Part shown: piece by piece, positions 26,301 through 33,989 of the stretch
Position numbering within the stretch: position 1 is the first letter of the stretch
Layout of the letters: each line of letters opens with the position of its first letter
Assembly: GCA_900552245.1 (NCBI GenBank)
Contig: URYY01000005.1
Span: 1 to 37,965, forward strand
Reading direction: 5' to 3'
From: an uncultured Opitutales bacterium
GTDB lineage: Bacteria > Verrucomicrobiota > Verrucomicrobiia > Opitutales > Intestinicryptomonadaceae
DNA: 37,965 nucleotides
The notes under the pieces: model-generated
Database searches by the model: none
What the model saw: only the letters and a program-made list of their open reading frames with translations
What the model was told of the DNA's origin: nothing
Program-made: the position numbers and the translations under genes

Positions 26301-27539
26301 TGGCAGCCGACTTTCCCATTCGCGCAGTCTTACGCCTCGCCATATCTTGACCGCGAAAACATAATAGAGCCAAAGCATATAAACGAAAACGAGCTCTTGG
26401 ACATATCCTACGTCTTAAACGCCTCTATGTGGGACCGCTTCTATTTAAGCTCAATTCCACAAAGCGAAATGCCTCAGGAGATATACGCGGGAATGCGACT
26501 GCCGAATACAAGGTTATTTTTGACGTCTGTGCCCGAAGACAAGTCTAAGCTCTACGGCTCTGCGGAGGCTCTTGAAAACTCGGCAAAGTATGTTGGAATA
26601 GATGGGGCTTTCAATGTAAATTCGACTTCCTACGAAGCTTGGCGCGCCTTCTTGGGTGGGCTACTGGGCACAAAAAAGATGACTACGATAGGAGACTACA
26701 TAAACGATAAGTCTCAAGACTCTAAAGACTCAGACCAGCTTAAGATGCCCAATCCCGGCGATATCTATCCGCTCACAACGCCATACGACGGCAAGTACTC
26801 CTGGGTTGACACTATTGTTGGAAGAACCATAAGCGAGTCCGAGATAGATTTGCTTGCCCGCGAGATTGTCGCGGAAGTAAAGCGTCGCGCCCCCTTCTTT
26901 AGCTTGGCCGACTTTGTAAATAGAAGGCTATACAAGTACGAGAGCGGCGAGGACGAAGAATCGCTAAACATACGCTACCAAAGCTTGATGGGAACTCTCG
27001 CTGCAGCCATACGCAGGGCGGAGTTAAACGAATCTCGCAAGCCCTCGTTCTTTAACGACAAGTCTTTTGACGAAAATATAGCAAGAATTGACAGCAACGA
27101 CGGCAAGTCCTTTGTCTACACTGCAAATCTGATAAGAGCCTTTGACAATGTAAACGGAGGCGGCAGTTGGAAGCGCGACTTGGGTGCGGAAGTTAAGGAA
27201 GCGGAAACCCAGTATATGGAACAGGCGATATGCTCGCCTATTCTCGGCGACAATTGGGTAAACCAACTCTTGTGCTTGCCAGGTTTGTTGAGCGATGCCG
27301 ACATACTTCAGCAGATAGGCTCTCTCATAACAGTTCGCGGAGATACCTTCTTAGTCCGCGCCTACGGAGAGGCAATAAACGCAATGACCGGCACTTCATC
27401 GAAGGCCTATTGCGAGGCCATAGTGCAGCGCACTACCGAGCCTGTTGACCCGACTGACGACGAACTCGCGCCGCAGAGCGAGTTTGGCAGAAAGTTCAAG
27501 GTGATATCGTTTAGGTGGTTAACGCCCGCCGAAATATAG
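23328..27539 (+). CDS. Verru_Chthon cassette protein A-like giant secreted/pilus-associated protein
   Basis: A 1403-residue protein. After a basic start (KTTKRS) comes one hydrophobic segment, FALVLAIGAMAFMVLLTLTL, then a helix QKQARQARANALLGMSVAIS. This N-terminus resembles pilin/PilX-like proteins and the Verrucomicrobiota-specific Verru_Chthon cassette protein A (TIGR02600), which has similar great length. The rest is a mosaic of beta-rich segments with aromatic and Asn/Asp-rich loops, ending in a helical region with REIVAEVKRRAPFFSLADFVNRRLY. Cassette proteins are proposed to form an envelope or secretion-linked apparatus, but function is unproven. Usual partner genes B, C and D are not adjacent. 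The chosen ATG omits 29 upstream in-frame residues that do not fit the family. A hairpin terminator follows. Confidence 0.65.
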   Translation: MQNKAKTTKRSAFALVLAIGAMAFMVLLTLTLSSIVSSKLRILNSQKQARQARANALLGMSVAISDLQRTLGKDNAISFQASIFDMDVDTPSIESVRTPYALGVYKIEKNTSSMEPIDIQENQRAAIDEIKNGGSSDDVTWLISGEKRMENPVIESPDELSDEAVTLATYKNLIDYPALFGGKVTSDLKSEEVEVRAGKVSLSNGGQADSGAYAFWISDESMKAKINLTRPEKYLDTNTEDAEKCEAPSDSRVPQISNLSFVNDLETLCINPFLSDYNEENASRISRISVLSELPLVSTEYEQWAKDNIGDYTASSVGLAVDVTQGRLKEDLTVYLQQGVGLNDKTPIIRGSSDDKNYTGTTFGIEDFSKGLPMFGLLKDFATLAENKTSFNDSVAPEARVIDPNRTPQHGIYPLIKTIKWVMMPAYSVTQSKGQNIWEITPGNSPTVGLSLMFYPRIVIWNPHNVGLEASDYFIRIYMPLKLYVSPYNNYYRFFTRWREYTVEEEGGPEVAGDIYKVMWRAQQFMRDDGHFGYFLKQKSDNGMPVMTFQVKNLALRPGESVELNIRTTGGSLQTYKDVDINSLGGNDNLLEAGSITAQDGPNSNCIALERKCIKIDTGYTFRITSMGTTLPNPSELSFENNTWKSEDGKRIYKPMSWEIASNSENIADKYPAPYLELANEEDSNNKNYRGWKLFLSNKNKQLPQRIGYELFTNKNGLQRLVKDDTTEWDSASSYNTSITNRKQAYGNGEVTLEWGTVGNFKDKEKNADNEEVPFEPELRLVINPEEILFDSDMGDEDVIRSGRIVYSTRNEINNSDLFYSNGSLMQGIKLQNPFDTGARIFTSSNMLASGLWSGDTGSLDQASDSSSLKRPGGNLDLQFGVGKRFSGAGSGSYDVFFGKQAWAGYIPACFSYRTGTEPNDTTPIMNNLKSRYSGGAADSHPNRFSELSFLSGKQLYQYDWTVCAPFDYPRSKYDLMSLGVFNHANLSPYTWQPTFPFAQSYASPYLDRENIIEPKHINENELLDISYVLNASMWDRFYLSSIPQSEMPQEIYAGMRLPNTRLFLTSVPEDKSKLYGSAEALENSAKYVGIDGAFNVNSTSYEAWRAFLGGLLGTKKMTTIGDYINDKSQDSKDSDQLKMPNPGDIYPLTTPYDGKYSWVDTIVGRTISESEIDLLAREIVAEVKRRAPFFSLADFVNRRLYKYESGEDEESLNIRYQSLMGTLAAAIRRAELNESRKPSFFNDKSFDENIARIDSNDGKSFVYTANLIRAFDNVNGGGSWKRDLGAEVKEAETQYMEQAICSPILGDNWVNQLLCLPGLLSDADILQQIGSLITVRGDTFLVRAYGEAINAMTGTSSKAYCEAIVQRTTEPVDPTDDELAPQSEFGRKFKVISFRWLTPAEI

Positions 27540-27575
27540 AAATTAATTTCGGCCTAGAGTACTTTAACAATAGCA

Positions 27576-27606
27576 AAGCGCCCCAATTTTTTGAGGCGCT
27601 TTTTTG
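27576..27606 (+). terminator. Rho-independent terminator after the giant gene
   Basis: AAGCGCC (27576-27582) pairs with GGCGCTT (27595-27601) around a 12-base T-rich loop, and a run of T continues to 27605. It starts 36 bases after the stop of the 1403-residue protein. Confidence 0.8.
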
Positions 27607-27785
27607 TTTAGTTTTAAACTGGAGCACTTACTCTAAAGACAGGCGCTGAGCTCTAGCTAATACTCGGCAAATTTCTTAATTTATCGAGTACGGCACAATT
27701 TTCTATAACTGCGGAAATTTAAAGATTTTAGCTTAAAGCAAAAAAAACTTTGCAAGATGGCTTTATTTTCCTAGATTTAAAACAA

Positions 27786-28073
27786 ATGTCAAAATACGAT
27801 ACAGACGACACCCCCCTAAGCCCGAAAGAGCCCCCGGAAAATTCGGAGGAAGTGATAGAGCTTGAGGCGGTGGAAATTCCGCGCCAGCGCCCTACCGTGC
27901 ACGACATAGACGAGGGCGGTGGGCAGAGCTACGCGCGCGAAGATTACTCCGAAGCTCGCGACTACCGGAGGCCGCGCCCGACATTTGTCTTTAAAACGCA
28001 TCAAAATGCGGGCTGCAACTGTTGCCTGCTGTGGTTTTTCGTATTTATACTGGCAATATTTGCACTGTTTTAG
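27786..28073 (+). CDS. Small Cys-rich tail-anchored protein
   Basis: A 95-residue protein of unknown function. The first 70 residues are acidic and Pro-rich (PLSPKEPPENSEEVIELE), disordered in appearance, with a later Arg/Pro-rich stretch (DYRRPRPTF). The C-terminus is one hydrophobic segment preceded by a Cys cluster, GCNCCLLWFFVFILAIFALF. This is the architecture of a C-tail-anchored membrane protein with a cytoplasmic disordered region; the Cys could be lipid-modified or bind metal. The start at MSKYD is preferred over a TTG 36 bases upstream. It precedes, on the same strand, the Tat oxidoreductase, from which it is separated by about 100 bases holding a promoter-like pair. Confidence 0.6.
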   Translation: MSKYDTDDTPLSPKEPPENSEEVIELEAVEIPRQRPTVHDIDEGGGQSYAREDYSEARDYRRPRPTFVFKTHQNAGCNCCLLWFFVFILAIFALF

Positions 28074-28080
28074 TTTTTGT

Positions 28081-28110
28081 TTGACAGTCGAAGGCACAAA
28101 GCATTATTAT
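28081..28110 (+). promoter_or_regulatory. Promoter-like pair for the Tat oxidoreductase gene
   Basis: A consensus TTGACA (28081-28086) is followed after 18 bases by TATTAT (28105-28110), 65 bases upstream of the oxidoreductase ATG. The spacing is one longer than optimal. Confidence 0.5.
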
Positions 28111-28121
28111 ACTTACCTAAG

Positions 28122-28136
28122 CTGCTTATAAAGCAG
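28122..28136. repeat. Palindrome in the oxidoreductase leader
   Basis: CTGCTT-ATA-AAGCAG lies between the putative promoter and the ribosome site. It could be an operator or a small leader hairpin. Confidence 0.4.
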
Positions 28137-28174
28137 GTGTTTGTAGATTAGAAAACGTCTGGAGGGGAAAGTAT

Positions 28175-29551
28175 ATGAAAAACCTATCGAGGAGAAGTTT
28201 TGTAAAGACTAGCGCAAGCGCTGCCGCGCTATTTTCAATTCTGCCCGCATTTGGCAAGAATGAAAAGGCGGCGCCGTCCGAGAAGCTGAATGTTGCGGTT
28301 ATTGGAGCCGGTGGAAGGGGCTTTGATTCAGTGGGGGCCGCCCACAATTTTGGAGGCTCCCAAGTTGTCGCACTCTGCGATGTAGACGACGCGAGGGCGG
28401 CACCTGCCTTTGGGCTATGCCCCAATGCTAAACGCTTTAAGGACTACCGCAAAATGTTCGACGAAATGGCAAAAGATATAGACGCCGTGGTAGTTGCAAC
28501 TCCGGATCACGTTCACTTTCCGGCGGCGGCATGGGCTATGGCAAATGGAAAGCACGTCTATGTTGAAAAGCCGCTTACGCGCACAGTTTGGGAATCTCGC
28601 GAGCTCAAGCGCATAGCGAAGAAAACGGGGCTAACAACGCAGCTTGGCAATCAGGGCCAGGCCGGAGACGGTTGGCGAAAGGTCAAGGAATGGTACCAAT
28701 CGGGGCTGCTTGGAGATGTAATTGAGGTTCACAACTGGACCGATAGGCCGGTTCCGGCTTGGTGGAGCCAAGGCGCACTTCCAAGGCCGGACGGCAAGGA
28801 GAAAGTCCCGGCCTCTCTGGATTGGAATTTGTGGCTAAATGTTGCGCCCCAACAGCCCTACTCAAGCCGAATTGTTCCGTTTAAATGGCGTGGAATGCGC
28901 GATTTTGGGACTAGCTCTCTAGGCGATATGGGTTGCCACTTCATAGACCTTGCCTACTCGGCGCTCGACTTGGGAATGCCGCTTTCGGTGCAGGCCTCTC
29001 CAACGGAGTCAAACGACTTCTCCTGGCCGCAAAGGTGCAAGGTTGTTTACGAATTTGCCCCAAAGAAGCCCGGAGGCGATAACATAAAGTTATACTGGTA
29101 CGACTACGATCAGAAGCCAAAGGACGTTAAGGGTATGAGCCAAGAGGTCATAGACAAGGCCTCAAACGGCACGATTATAGTCTGCAAGAACTACACTGTT
29201 TACTGCGATAACCCCTACGGAGCAAATCCGACGATTATGCCGCGCGAGCTAATGCGAGAGCTCTTGAAAGGTGGCAAGCTGCCGGCGCCCAGCATTCCGA
29301 GGGTGGACGGCAGCCCGCAAGTCGAATGGATTAGAGCCTGCCTAAGCGGCACGCAGCCGGGCTCAAATATAGCGGGATTTTCCGCGGATTTCACAGAGGT
29401 TGTGCTGCTGGGTCTAATACCGGTTGACTTCCCGAACGAGAAGCTTTTGTTTGACGCAAAAACGGGCCTGTTTACAAACAACAAGGCCGCAAACAGGCTG
29501 ATTCAAAGCCGCTACGAATACCGAAAGGAATTTCTGCCCGGCAGAGTCTAA
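28175..29551 (+). CDS. Tat-exported Gfo/Idh/MocA family oxidoreductase
   Basis: A 458-residue NAD(P)-dependent oxidoreductase with a twin-arginine signal (SRRSFVK near residues 5-11, then an Ala-rich hydrophobic stretch). The N-terminal Rossmann domain carries AVIGAGGRGFDSV, VALCDVDDARA and VVATPDHVHFPAAAWAM. The family active-site motif YVEKPLTRTVWE provides the Glu-Lys-Pro sequence. The C-terminal dehydrogenase domain contains DMGCHFIDLAYSALDLG, where His fits the usual catalytic position. Such Tat-exported forms are numerous in PVC bacteria and often act on sugars in the periplasm. The substrate cannot be told. It has a strong GGAGG ribosome site at the ATG and a shared bidirectional terminator downstream. 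Confidence 0.9.
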   Translation: MKNLSRRSFVKTSASAAALFSILPAFGKNEKAAPSEKLNVAVIGAGGRGFDSVGAAHNFGGSQVVALCDVDDARAAPAFGLCPNAKRFKDYRKMFDEMAKDIDAVVVATPDHVHFPAAAWAMANGKHVYVEKPLTRTVWESRELKRIAKKTGLTTQLGNQGQAGDGWRKVKEWYQSGLLGDVIEVHNWTDRPVPAWWSQGALPRPDGKEKVPASLDWNLWLNVAPQQPYSSRIVPFKWRGMRDFGTSSLGDMGCHFIDLAYSALDLGMPLSVQASPTESNDFSWPQRCKVVYEFAPKKPGGDNIKLYWYDYDQKPKDVKGMSQEVIDKASNGTIIVCKNYTVYCDNPYGANPTIMPRELMRELLKGGKLPAPSIPRVDGSPQVEWIRACLSGTQPGSNIAGFSADFTEVVLLGLIPVDFPNEKLLFDAKTGLFTNNKAANRLIQSRYEYRKEFLPGRV

Positions 29552-29565
29552 TCTGCAATAATTGC

Positions 29566-29605
29566 AAAAAGCTCCCTAAAAAAAAATATTTCGGGAGCTT
29601 TTTTA
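29566..29605. terminator. Bidirectional terminator between convergent genes
   Basis: AAAAGCTCCC (29567-29576) pairs with GGGAGCTTTT (29593-29602) around an A-rich loop and is followed by T on either strand. It lies between the convergent ends of the oxidoreductase and SpoIIE genes and can serve both. Confidence 0.8.
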
Positions 29606-29612
29606 TTGGGCC

Positions 29613-31175
29613 CTAGCCAATGCGATTTATCGCTATAATGGTAATATCATCGCTCTGCGGGCAGCCGCTTTCAAAGGCTAGCACTTCGCCCATCAGTTTT
29701 TCCACAATTTCAGAAGAAGTTCCTTTAGTTTTATCTGTAAAGAGCAAGAGGCGCTCCTCTCCGTAGAATGAGCCATCGGCAGACTCCGCCTCGCTAACTC
29801 CGTCAGTGTAAAGCAAAATAGTATCGCCAGAGCCTAGATTTATAGACTGCGATTTAAATCGTGCCTTTTCAAATACGCCCAAAACCAAATTGCGCTCAAG
29901 CTCCATGTATTTCGCAGGCGCACCTGAGCGCTTTAAAATTGGAGGGTTGTGCCCGCAATTTACAAACTCTAACTCCCCGCTTTGGGAATCGTAAGCGCAT
30001 ATAAAAAAGGTTATGAAGGTGCAGGAGTCGTTGCCACTTGCAAGGATATCGTTTATGAAGGCTACGATATCAGAGAGCTTTGAAGTGCTTTTTGAGGCGG
30101 CTCTAACCAAAGTTATGGCGCGAGCCATAAAGAGGGCAGCCGGCATACCCTTGCCCGACACATCGCCTATAGCAAAACAAAGTCGCCCGTCGGACAGAGT
30201 GAAAAAGTCGTAGAAATCGCCGCCCGCCTGTTTTGCAGGCCTTATAGCGGCACTTGCCCGAATGCCTCCGGCCTCAAATGCGCCGCCGGGCAGAAAGCTC
30301 TTTTGAATTTTCCCGGCAATTTCAAGCTCGCTTTCAGCCATAGTTCTAGCCTCTGCCTCGCGCTCGAGATTCCCAATGTACTCTTCGAGCTTGGAGCGCA
30401 TAAGCGATATGTTTGAAGCCAAGGCCTGCACTTCGCCCGCCTTTAGAATAGAGTCTGAGACATAGTCTTTCATCTGAAGTTCTCGCGAGAAGTCGGAGTC
30501 GGAAAGCTTCTTAGTGAAATCCGCAAGTTTTGCAATGGGCGTTGAAATTCTGCGCGTAAGTTTTACGGTGACGATAAATACCAAGGCCACCCCCAGCATA
30601 AGAAGCAGCATAAAGTTTCGCAAGCTCTCCATAATTATGGGATAGACTTTTGATACGCTCAAATCGGCCCCTATTACAAAGGTGTCGCCATCTCGCATCC
30701 TGACCGGTATGAGAACGCTGCGCGACACTATTGCAAATTCGGGATCTTCCCCCTGCCCCACCTGCATCTTGCCCGTCTCAAAGGCTCTTATTACATCAGG
30801 CGTAGGTTCTTCGTAGAGCGTCATTGGCTTATAGTCCGTATCGGCGCTAAAGTAAACTTTGCCGTCGGAATCGCGAAGCATTGCATAGACGTAGGTTATT
30901 CCGATTCTATCTTTAAAATCGCAGAATTTTCTCTGTATTTGCGCGTATTCGGACTCCGACACCTCTCCGCGCTTCAGCCTTTGATGGTAATCTTCCGGCA
31001 GGATTTCAAGAGCTCCGTTTGCCGCTATAAGCAGGCATTCGTCAACCGACTTTCTTATAGAATGGACATTCGTGTAAAAGCCGTAGGGCGAAAATATTGC
31101 GGCCATTATTATCACTATGGTCATCAGCGCAAAAAATACCTGGGCGCGTATTGAAATTTTAGACTTTCCTGCCAT
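29613..31175 (-). CDS. HAMP-SpoIIE (PP2C) serine phosphatase receptor
   Basis: A 520-residue inner-membrane sensor phosphatase. Transmembrane segment 1 covers about residues 11-33, an extracytoplasmic sensor domain about 34-183, transmembrane segment 2 about 186-206, then a HAMP linker (LTRRISTPIAKLADF onward) and a coiled connector. The SpoIIE/PP2C catalytic domain starts near residue 285. Metal-binding signatures are GGDFYD (318-323) and GDVSGKGMPAAL (337-348), with CGHNPP, LYTDGVSEAE and SDDITIIAI at the end. Such proteins dephosphorylate anti-anti-sigma (STAS) factors in partner-switching or act on other phosphoproteins. No STAS or HATPase partner gene is adjacent. The signal sensed is unknown. 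Confidence 0.9.
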   Translation of the reverse strand: MAGKSKISIRAQVFFALMTIVIIMAAIFSPYGFYTNVHSIRKSVDECLLIAANGALEILPEDYHQRLKRGEVSESEYAQIQRKFCDFKDRIGITYVYAMLRDSDGKVYFSADTDYKPMTLYEEPTPDVIRAFETGKMQVGQGEDPEFAIVSRSVLIPVRMRDGDTFVIGADLSVSKVYPIIMESLRNFMLLLMLGVALVFIVTVKLTRRISTPIAKLADFTKKLSDSDFSRELQMKDYVSDSILKAGEVQALASNISLMRSKLEEYIGNLEREAEARTMAESELEIAGKIQKSFLPGGAFEAGGIRASAAIRPAKQAGGDFYDFFTLSDGRLCFAIGDVSGKGMPAALFMARAITLVRAASKSTSKLSDIVAFINDILASGNDSCTFITFFICAYDSQSGELEFVNCGHNPPILKRSGAPAKYMELERNLVLGVFEKARFKSQSINLGSGDTILLYTDGVSEAESADGSFYGEERLLLFTDKTKGTSSEIVEKLMGEVLAFESGCPQSDDITIIAINRIG

Positions 31176-31359
31176 ATCGTAAGAGTTCCATATCTACACT
31201 AGGTTAAGGCTAAATCAACAATTTTGATTTTGGAAGGCAAGCGCAAATAGTAAGATAAGTTACCTTGTCAGGCGTTTTGAGAAACATGCACAATCAAAAT
31301 CAAGAGATGCCTTTGCAAAATCAGGCAAAAAAATTGGCAATAAAGAATCTGCCCACGAA

Positions 31360-32079
31360 TCACTCTACGGCAAATTGAATAGTTACAACGCAAGTGACCT
31401 GCTTTTTGGGACATGATGTGTCGTAAATTCCATAGTCGCTCGTGGCAGTAGAAAGCGGAGCGGTTATTTGAAATACACCTTGCGAAGCCGAAACGACCTT
31501 GCCGAGCTTTGCGCCACTGCCTGAAACCAATAGTTTCGCTCTCTCCTTGGCATTTTCGGAGGCGAGCGAAAGCAACTCCAACTTCAAGTCTTCAAGCTTT
31601 GAATAGAGGTATTGAGGATTGTCTGAATTTATGGAAATTCCGCGCTGAACTAGAGCCGAGGCCTCGCGCGATAAAGACTCAATTAGAGCTACATTTGACG
31701 AGCTAAAAGACATGTTTAAAGCATATGAATACGCCGCAATTTCATCAGTTACATAGCCCTTGTCGCTTCGCTTAAAAATCTGCGAAAAGCTCAGCGAGAA
31801 ATCCACATCGCCTATGTTTACGCCCTTTGATTTGAGAAAATCGCAAACAAGGCTCTTGGCCTTCTGAATTTTATCATAGGCTTTTGAGGCGCTTGCATCT
31901 CGCTCTACAACGCTCGCATTCCAGATTGCGATGTCCGACTCAACCACTTTTGAGACGCTGCCCTTTACCCGTATGGAGCCCTCGTTTCTAAATAGAATTG
32001 AAGGTTTTACAAGTATGAGCGAACAAATCACAGCACTAGCGCAAGCAATTAAAACTGAAACTAAAATTGTCTTTTTCAT
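31360..32079 (-). CDS. SIMPL domain protein
   Basis: A 239-residue protein with an N-terminal membrane anchor or signal (basic start KKTILVSVLIACASAVICSL) and a SIMPL (DUF541) domain. The domain shows the expected SIRVKGSVSKVVESDIAIWN beginning, the helix following A-Y-D-K-I-Q-K-A-K with S-L-V-C, and a C-terminal VTCVVTIQFAVE strand. Family members are periplasmic or outer-membrane associated and the biochemical role is mostly unknown (oxidative stress or signalling links are described). It is upstream of the phosphatase gene on the same strand with 184 bases between, so co-transcription is possible but not evident. Confidence 0.85.
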   Translation of the reverse strand: MKKTILVSVLIACASAVICSLILVKPSILFRNEGSIRVKGSVSKVVESDIAIWNASVVERDASASKAYDKIQKAKSLVCDFLKSKGVNIGDVDFSLSFSQIFKRSDKGYVTDEIAAYSYALNMSFSSSNVALIESLSREASALVQRGISINSDNPQYLYSKLEDLKLELLSLASENAKERAKLLVSGSGAKLGKVVSASQGVFQITAPLSTATSDYGIYDTSCPKKQVTCVVTIQFAVE

Positions 32080-32304
32080 AGCAAAAGGAAATCAACTAGA
32101 GAGATTTTAGCACAGTTAAACGGATGCAAAACCGCAAGTCAACAAGATATACTATATATTTATAACTTATCCATAATAAATAAGTAAGGGAAAATAAAGA
32201 TGCGGCTTTGCAAATTGCCCCACACGCATTTGCAAGATAAGCCTCCCGCAAATAATTTAGAGTTGCAACTTAACTGCGGGGAAATCAAATTAGAAAATTT
32301 TAAT

Positions 32305-33324
32305 ATGGCTAGCGGACTAAAAGACTTTATAAAAAATCTCCCCAAGGCGGAGCTGCACATTCACCTTGAGGGAGCACTTGAGCCGGAGTTAATGTTTAAA
32401 TTTGCGGAGCGAAACCGGATTAGGCTCAAGTGGGAATCTCCGGACGAGCTCAGAAAAAGGCTAGAATTTAAGAGTCTATCGGATTTTTTGGAAGTGTATT
32501 TCAAGGCCTGCGAAGTAATAAGAACGCAAGAAGACTTTTTTGAGCTTGCGACATTTTACCTTCGGAAGGCGATTTCTCAAAATGTAAGACACGCTGAAAT
32601 TTTTTTAGGGCCGCAAAGTTTTATGGATAAGGGCGTATCTTTAAACGATATATTCGACGGTGTTTTTGCAGCCCAAGAATGTTTAAAAGACAAAATATCC
32701 TCATATATTTTACCGAGCGTATTGCGCACACGCCCGCCCGAAGAAGCCTTTAAATTACTGGAGGAAATGAGACCTTGGCTAAGTAAAATACGAGGAGTTG
32801 GAATGGGAGGGGCGGAAAAGGGCCATCCGACGCAAGGCTTTTCCAAATATTTTAGGCGCTGCAAGGAGCTTGGCTTAAAAACGACAGTGCACGCCGGAGA
32901 GGAAACTTCTGCTGAATGCATACAAGAGGCTATACAAAACATTAGACCAGACAGGATTGACCACGGTTTAAAAGCTTTTGAATCGCGCGAACTTATGTCG
33001 TATTTAAGCGAAGTTAGAATTCCAATAACACTCTGCCCTATCTCAAATATAAAATTGAAAAATGTGCAAAGTGCGGAGAATTTACCAATAAGAGAATTTA
33101 TGAAAGCAGGAATACTTCTAACAATAAATTCGGACGACCCCGCCTACTTTTCGGCCTACGCAAATGAAAACTATGAACTTTGCGCAAGAACCTTTGAACT
33201 TGACAAATCTAAACTGTGCGAATTGGCAAAAAATAGCTTTGAGGCTTCATTTCTACCGAGAGAGAGAAAAGATGAATTTATAAGAGAAGTTGACGAATAC
33301 TTTTTAAAACTGAGATGTAGATAA
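32305..33324 (+). CDS. Adenosine/adenine deaminase family protein (adenine deaminase type)
   Basis: A 339-residue metal-dependent deaminase of the Add family. Zn ligands are visible: His18 and His20 in ELHIHLEG, His196 in TTVHAGEE, and Asp277 in NSDDPAYF; catalytic Glu199 lies in HAGEE and His220 in RIDHGL. The details FYLRKAISQNVRHAEIFLGPQ and TINSDDPAYFSAYANENY resemble the adenine deaminase (Aah1-like) subgroup more than true adenosine deaminases, so conversion of adenine to hypoxanthine for purine salvage is favoured. The start at ATG 32305 fits the family; an ATG 105 bases upstream adds a tail without similarity. Substrate preference is inferred from sequence motifs only. Confidence 0.85.
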   Translation: MASGLKDFIKNLPKAELHIHLEGALEPELMFKFAERNRIRLKWESPDELRKRLEFKSLSDFLEVYFKACEVIRTQEDFFELATFYLRKAISQNVRHAEIFLGPQSFMDKGVSLNDIFDGVFAAQECLKDKISSYILPSVLRTRPPEEAFKLLEEMRPWLSKIRGVGMGGAEKGHPTQGFSKYFRRCKELGLKTTVHAGEETSAECIQEAIQNIRPDRIDHGLKAFESRELMSYLSEVRIPITLCPISNIKLKNVQSAENLPIREFMKAGILLTINSDDPAYFSAYANENYELCARTFELDKSKLCELAKNSFEASFLPRERKDEFIREVDEYFLKLRCR

Positions 33325-33989
33325 AGTTAAAAGGTACATTGTGAAAATAGAAGTCAAAAAACTTGCACTCAGTCTTTCAATCAACTTATCACTCCTTTTT
33401 CGGAGATATTCTTATCCGGCGAATTATAACTTTATCTAAAATAAAATGGAGAAATACAATATTGGCGCACTAGAATATACTTATATTGAGACGATTTCAA
33501 ACGTTCATAATAAACATTATTTTTAAATTTGTTTTCATTAAGATTTTGCCCATAACTTTAGATTTAATTTCTCAATACATCAAACAAAAAATCAATATTG
33601 ATTAATATACATACTTTTCTATTTAATTAATTTCCAACATCTATGAGTTTATTGTCGCGGGATATGAAAAGTTCCTGCGGATATACCACACAAAAGAATT
33701 CCATCATATGCAGCTATTTTACAGTGATTGATAGCAGCTTGAATAGAAAAATTGGACATTTGAAAAATCTTCTCGCAATAGGAAGCAGCTCTAACGATCA
33801 CTTGTAAGAATCGCTACTATGAATTTTTCAATAAAGAAAGCGGTGTTATTTTCGTGGCAATTCAACATTTATGGCGCTCTAAATTCTATTTCCCGCTGTC
33901 TTAAAATTTGCCACAAATCTAATTTCTTACAAGTTTGCGAAATGTTAAAGCTTGAAGCATCTCGAAATTATCCTAACCTAAAAAATATC
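33325..33989. other. AT-rich intergenic region before the DUF4268 gene
   Basis: 665 bases, strongly AT-rich, with no supportable gene. It contains a perfect 14-bp palindrome, AATCAATATTGATT (33590-33603), which could be a regulator site. The base composition suggests the boundary of accessory DNA. Confidence 0.45.

Noticed and set aside
33649..33813. Short minus-strand frame reading like a protein
   Set aside because: About 53 codons without a clear start or family; may be chance in AT-rich DNA.
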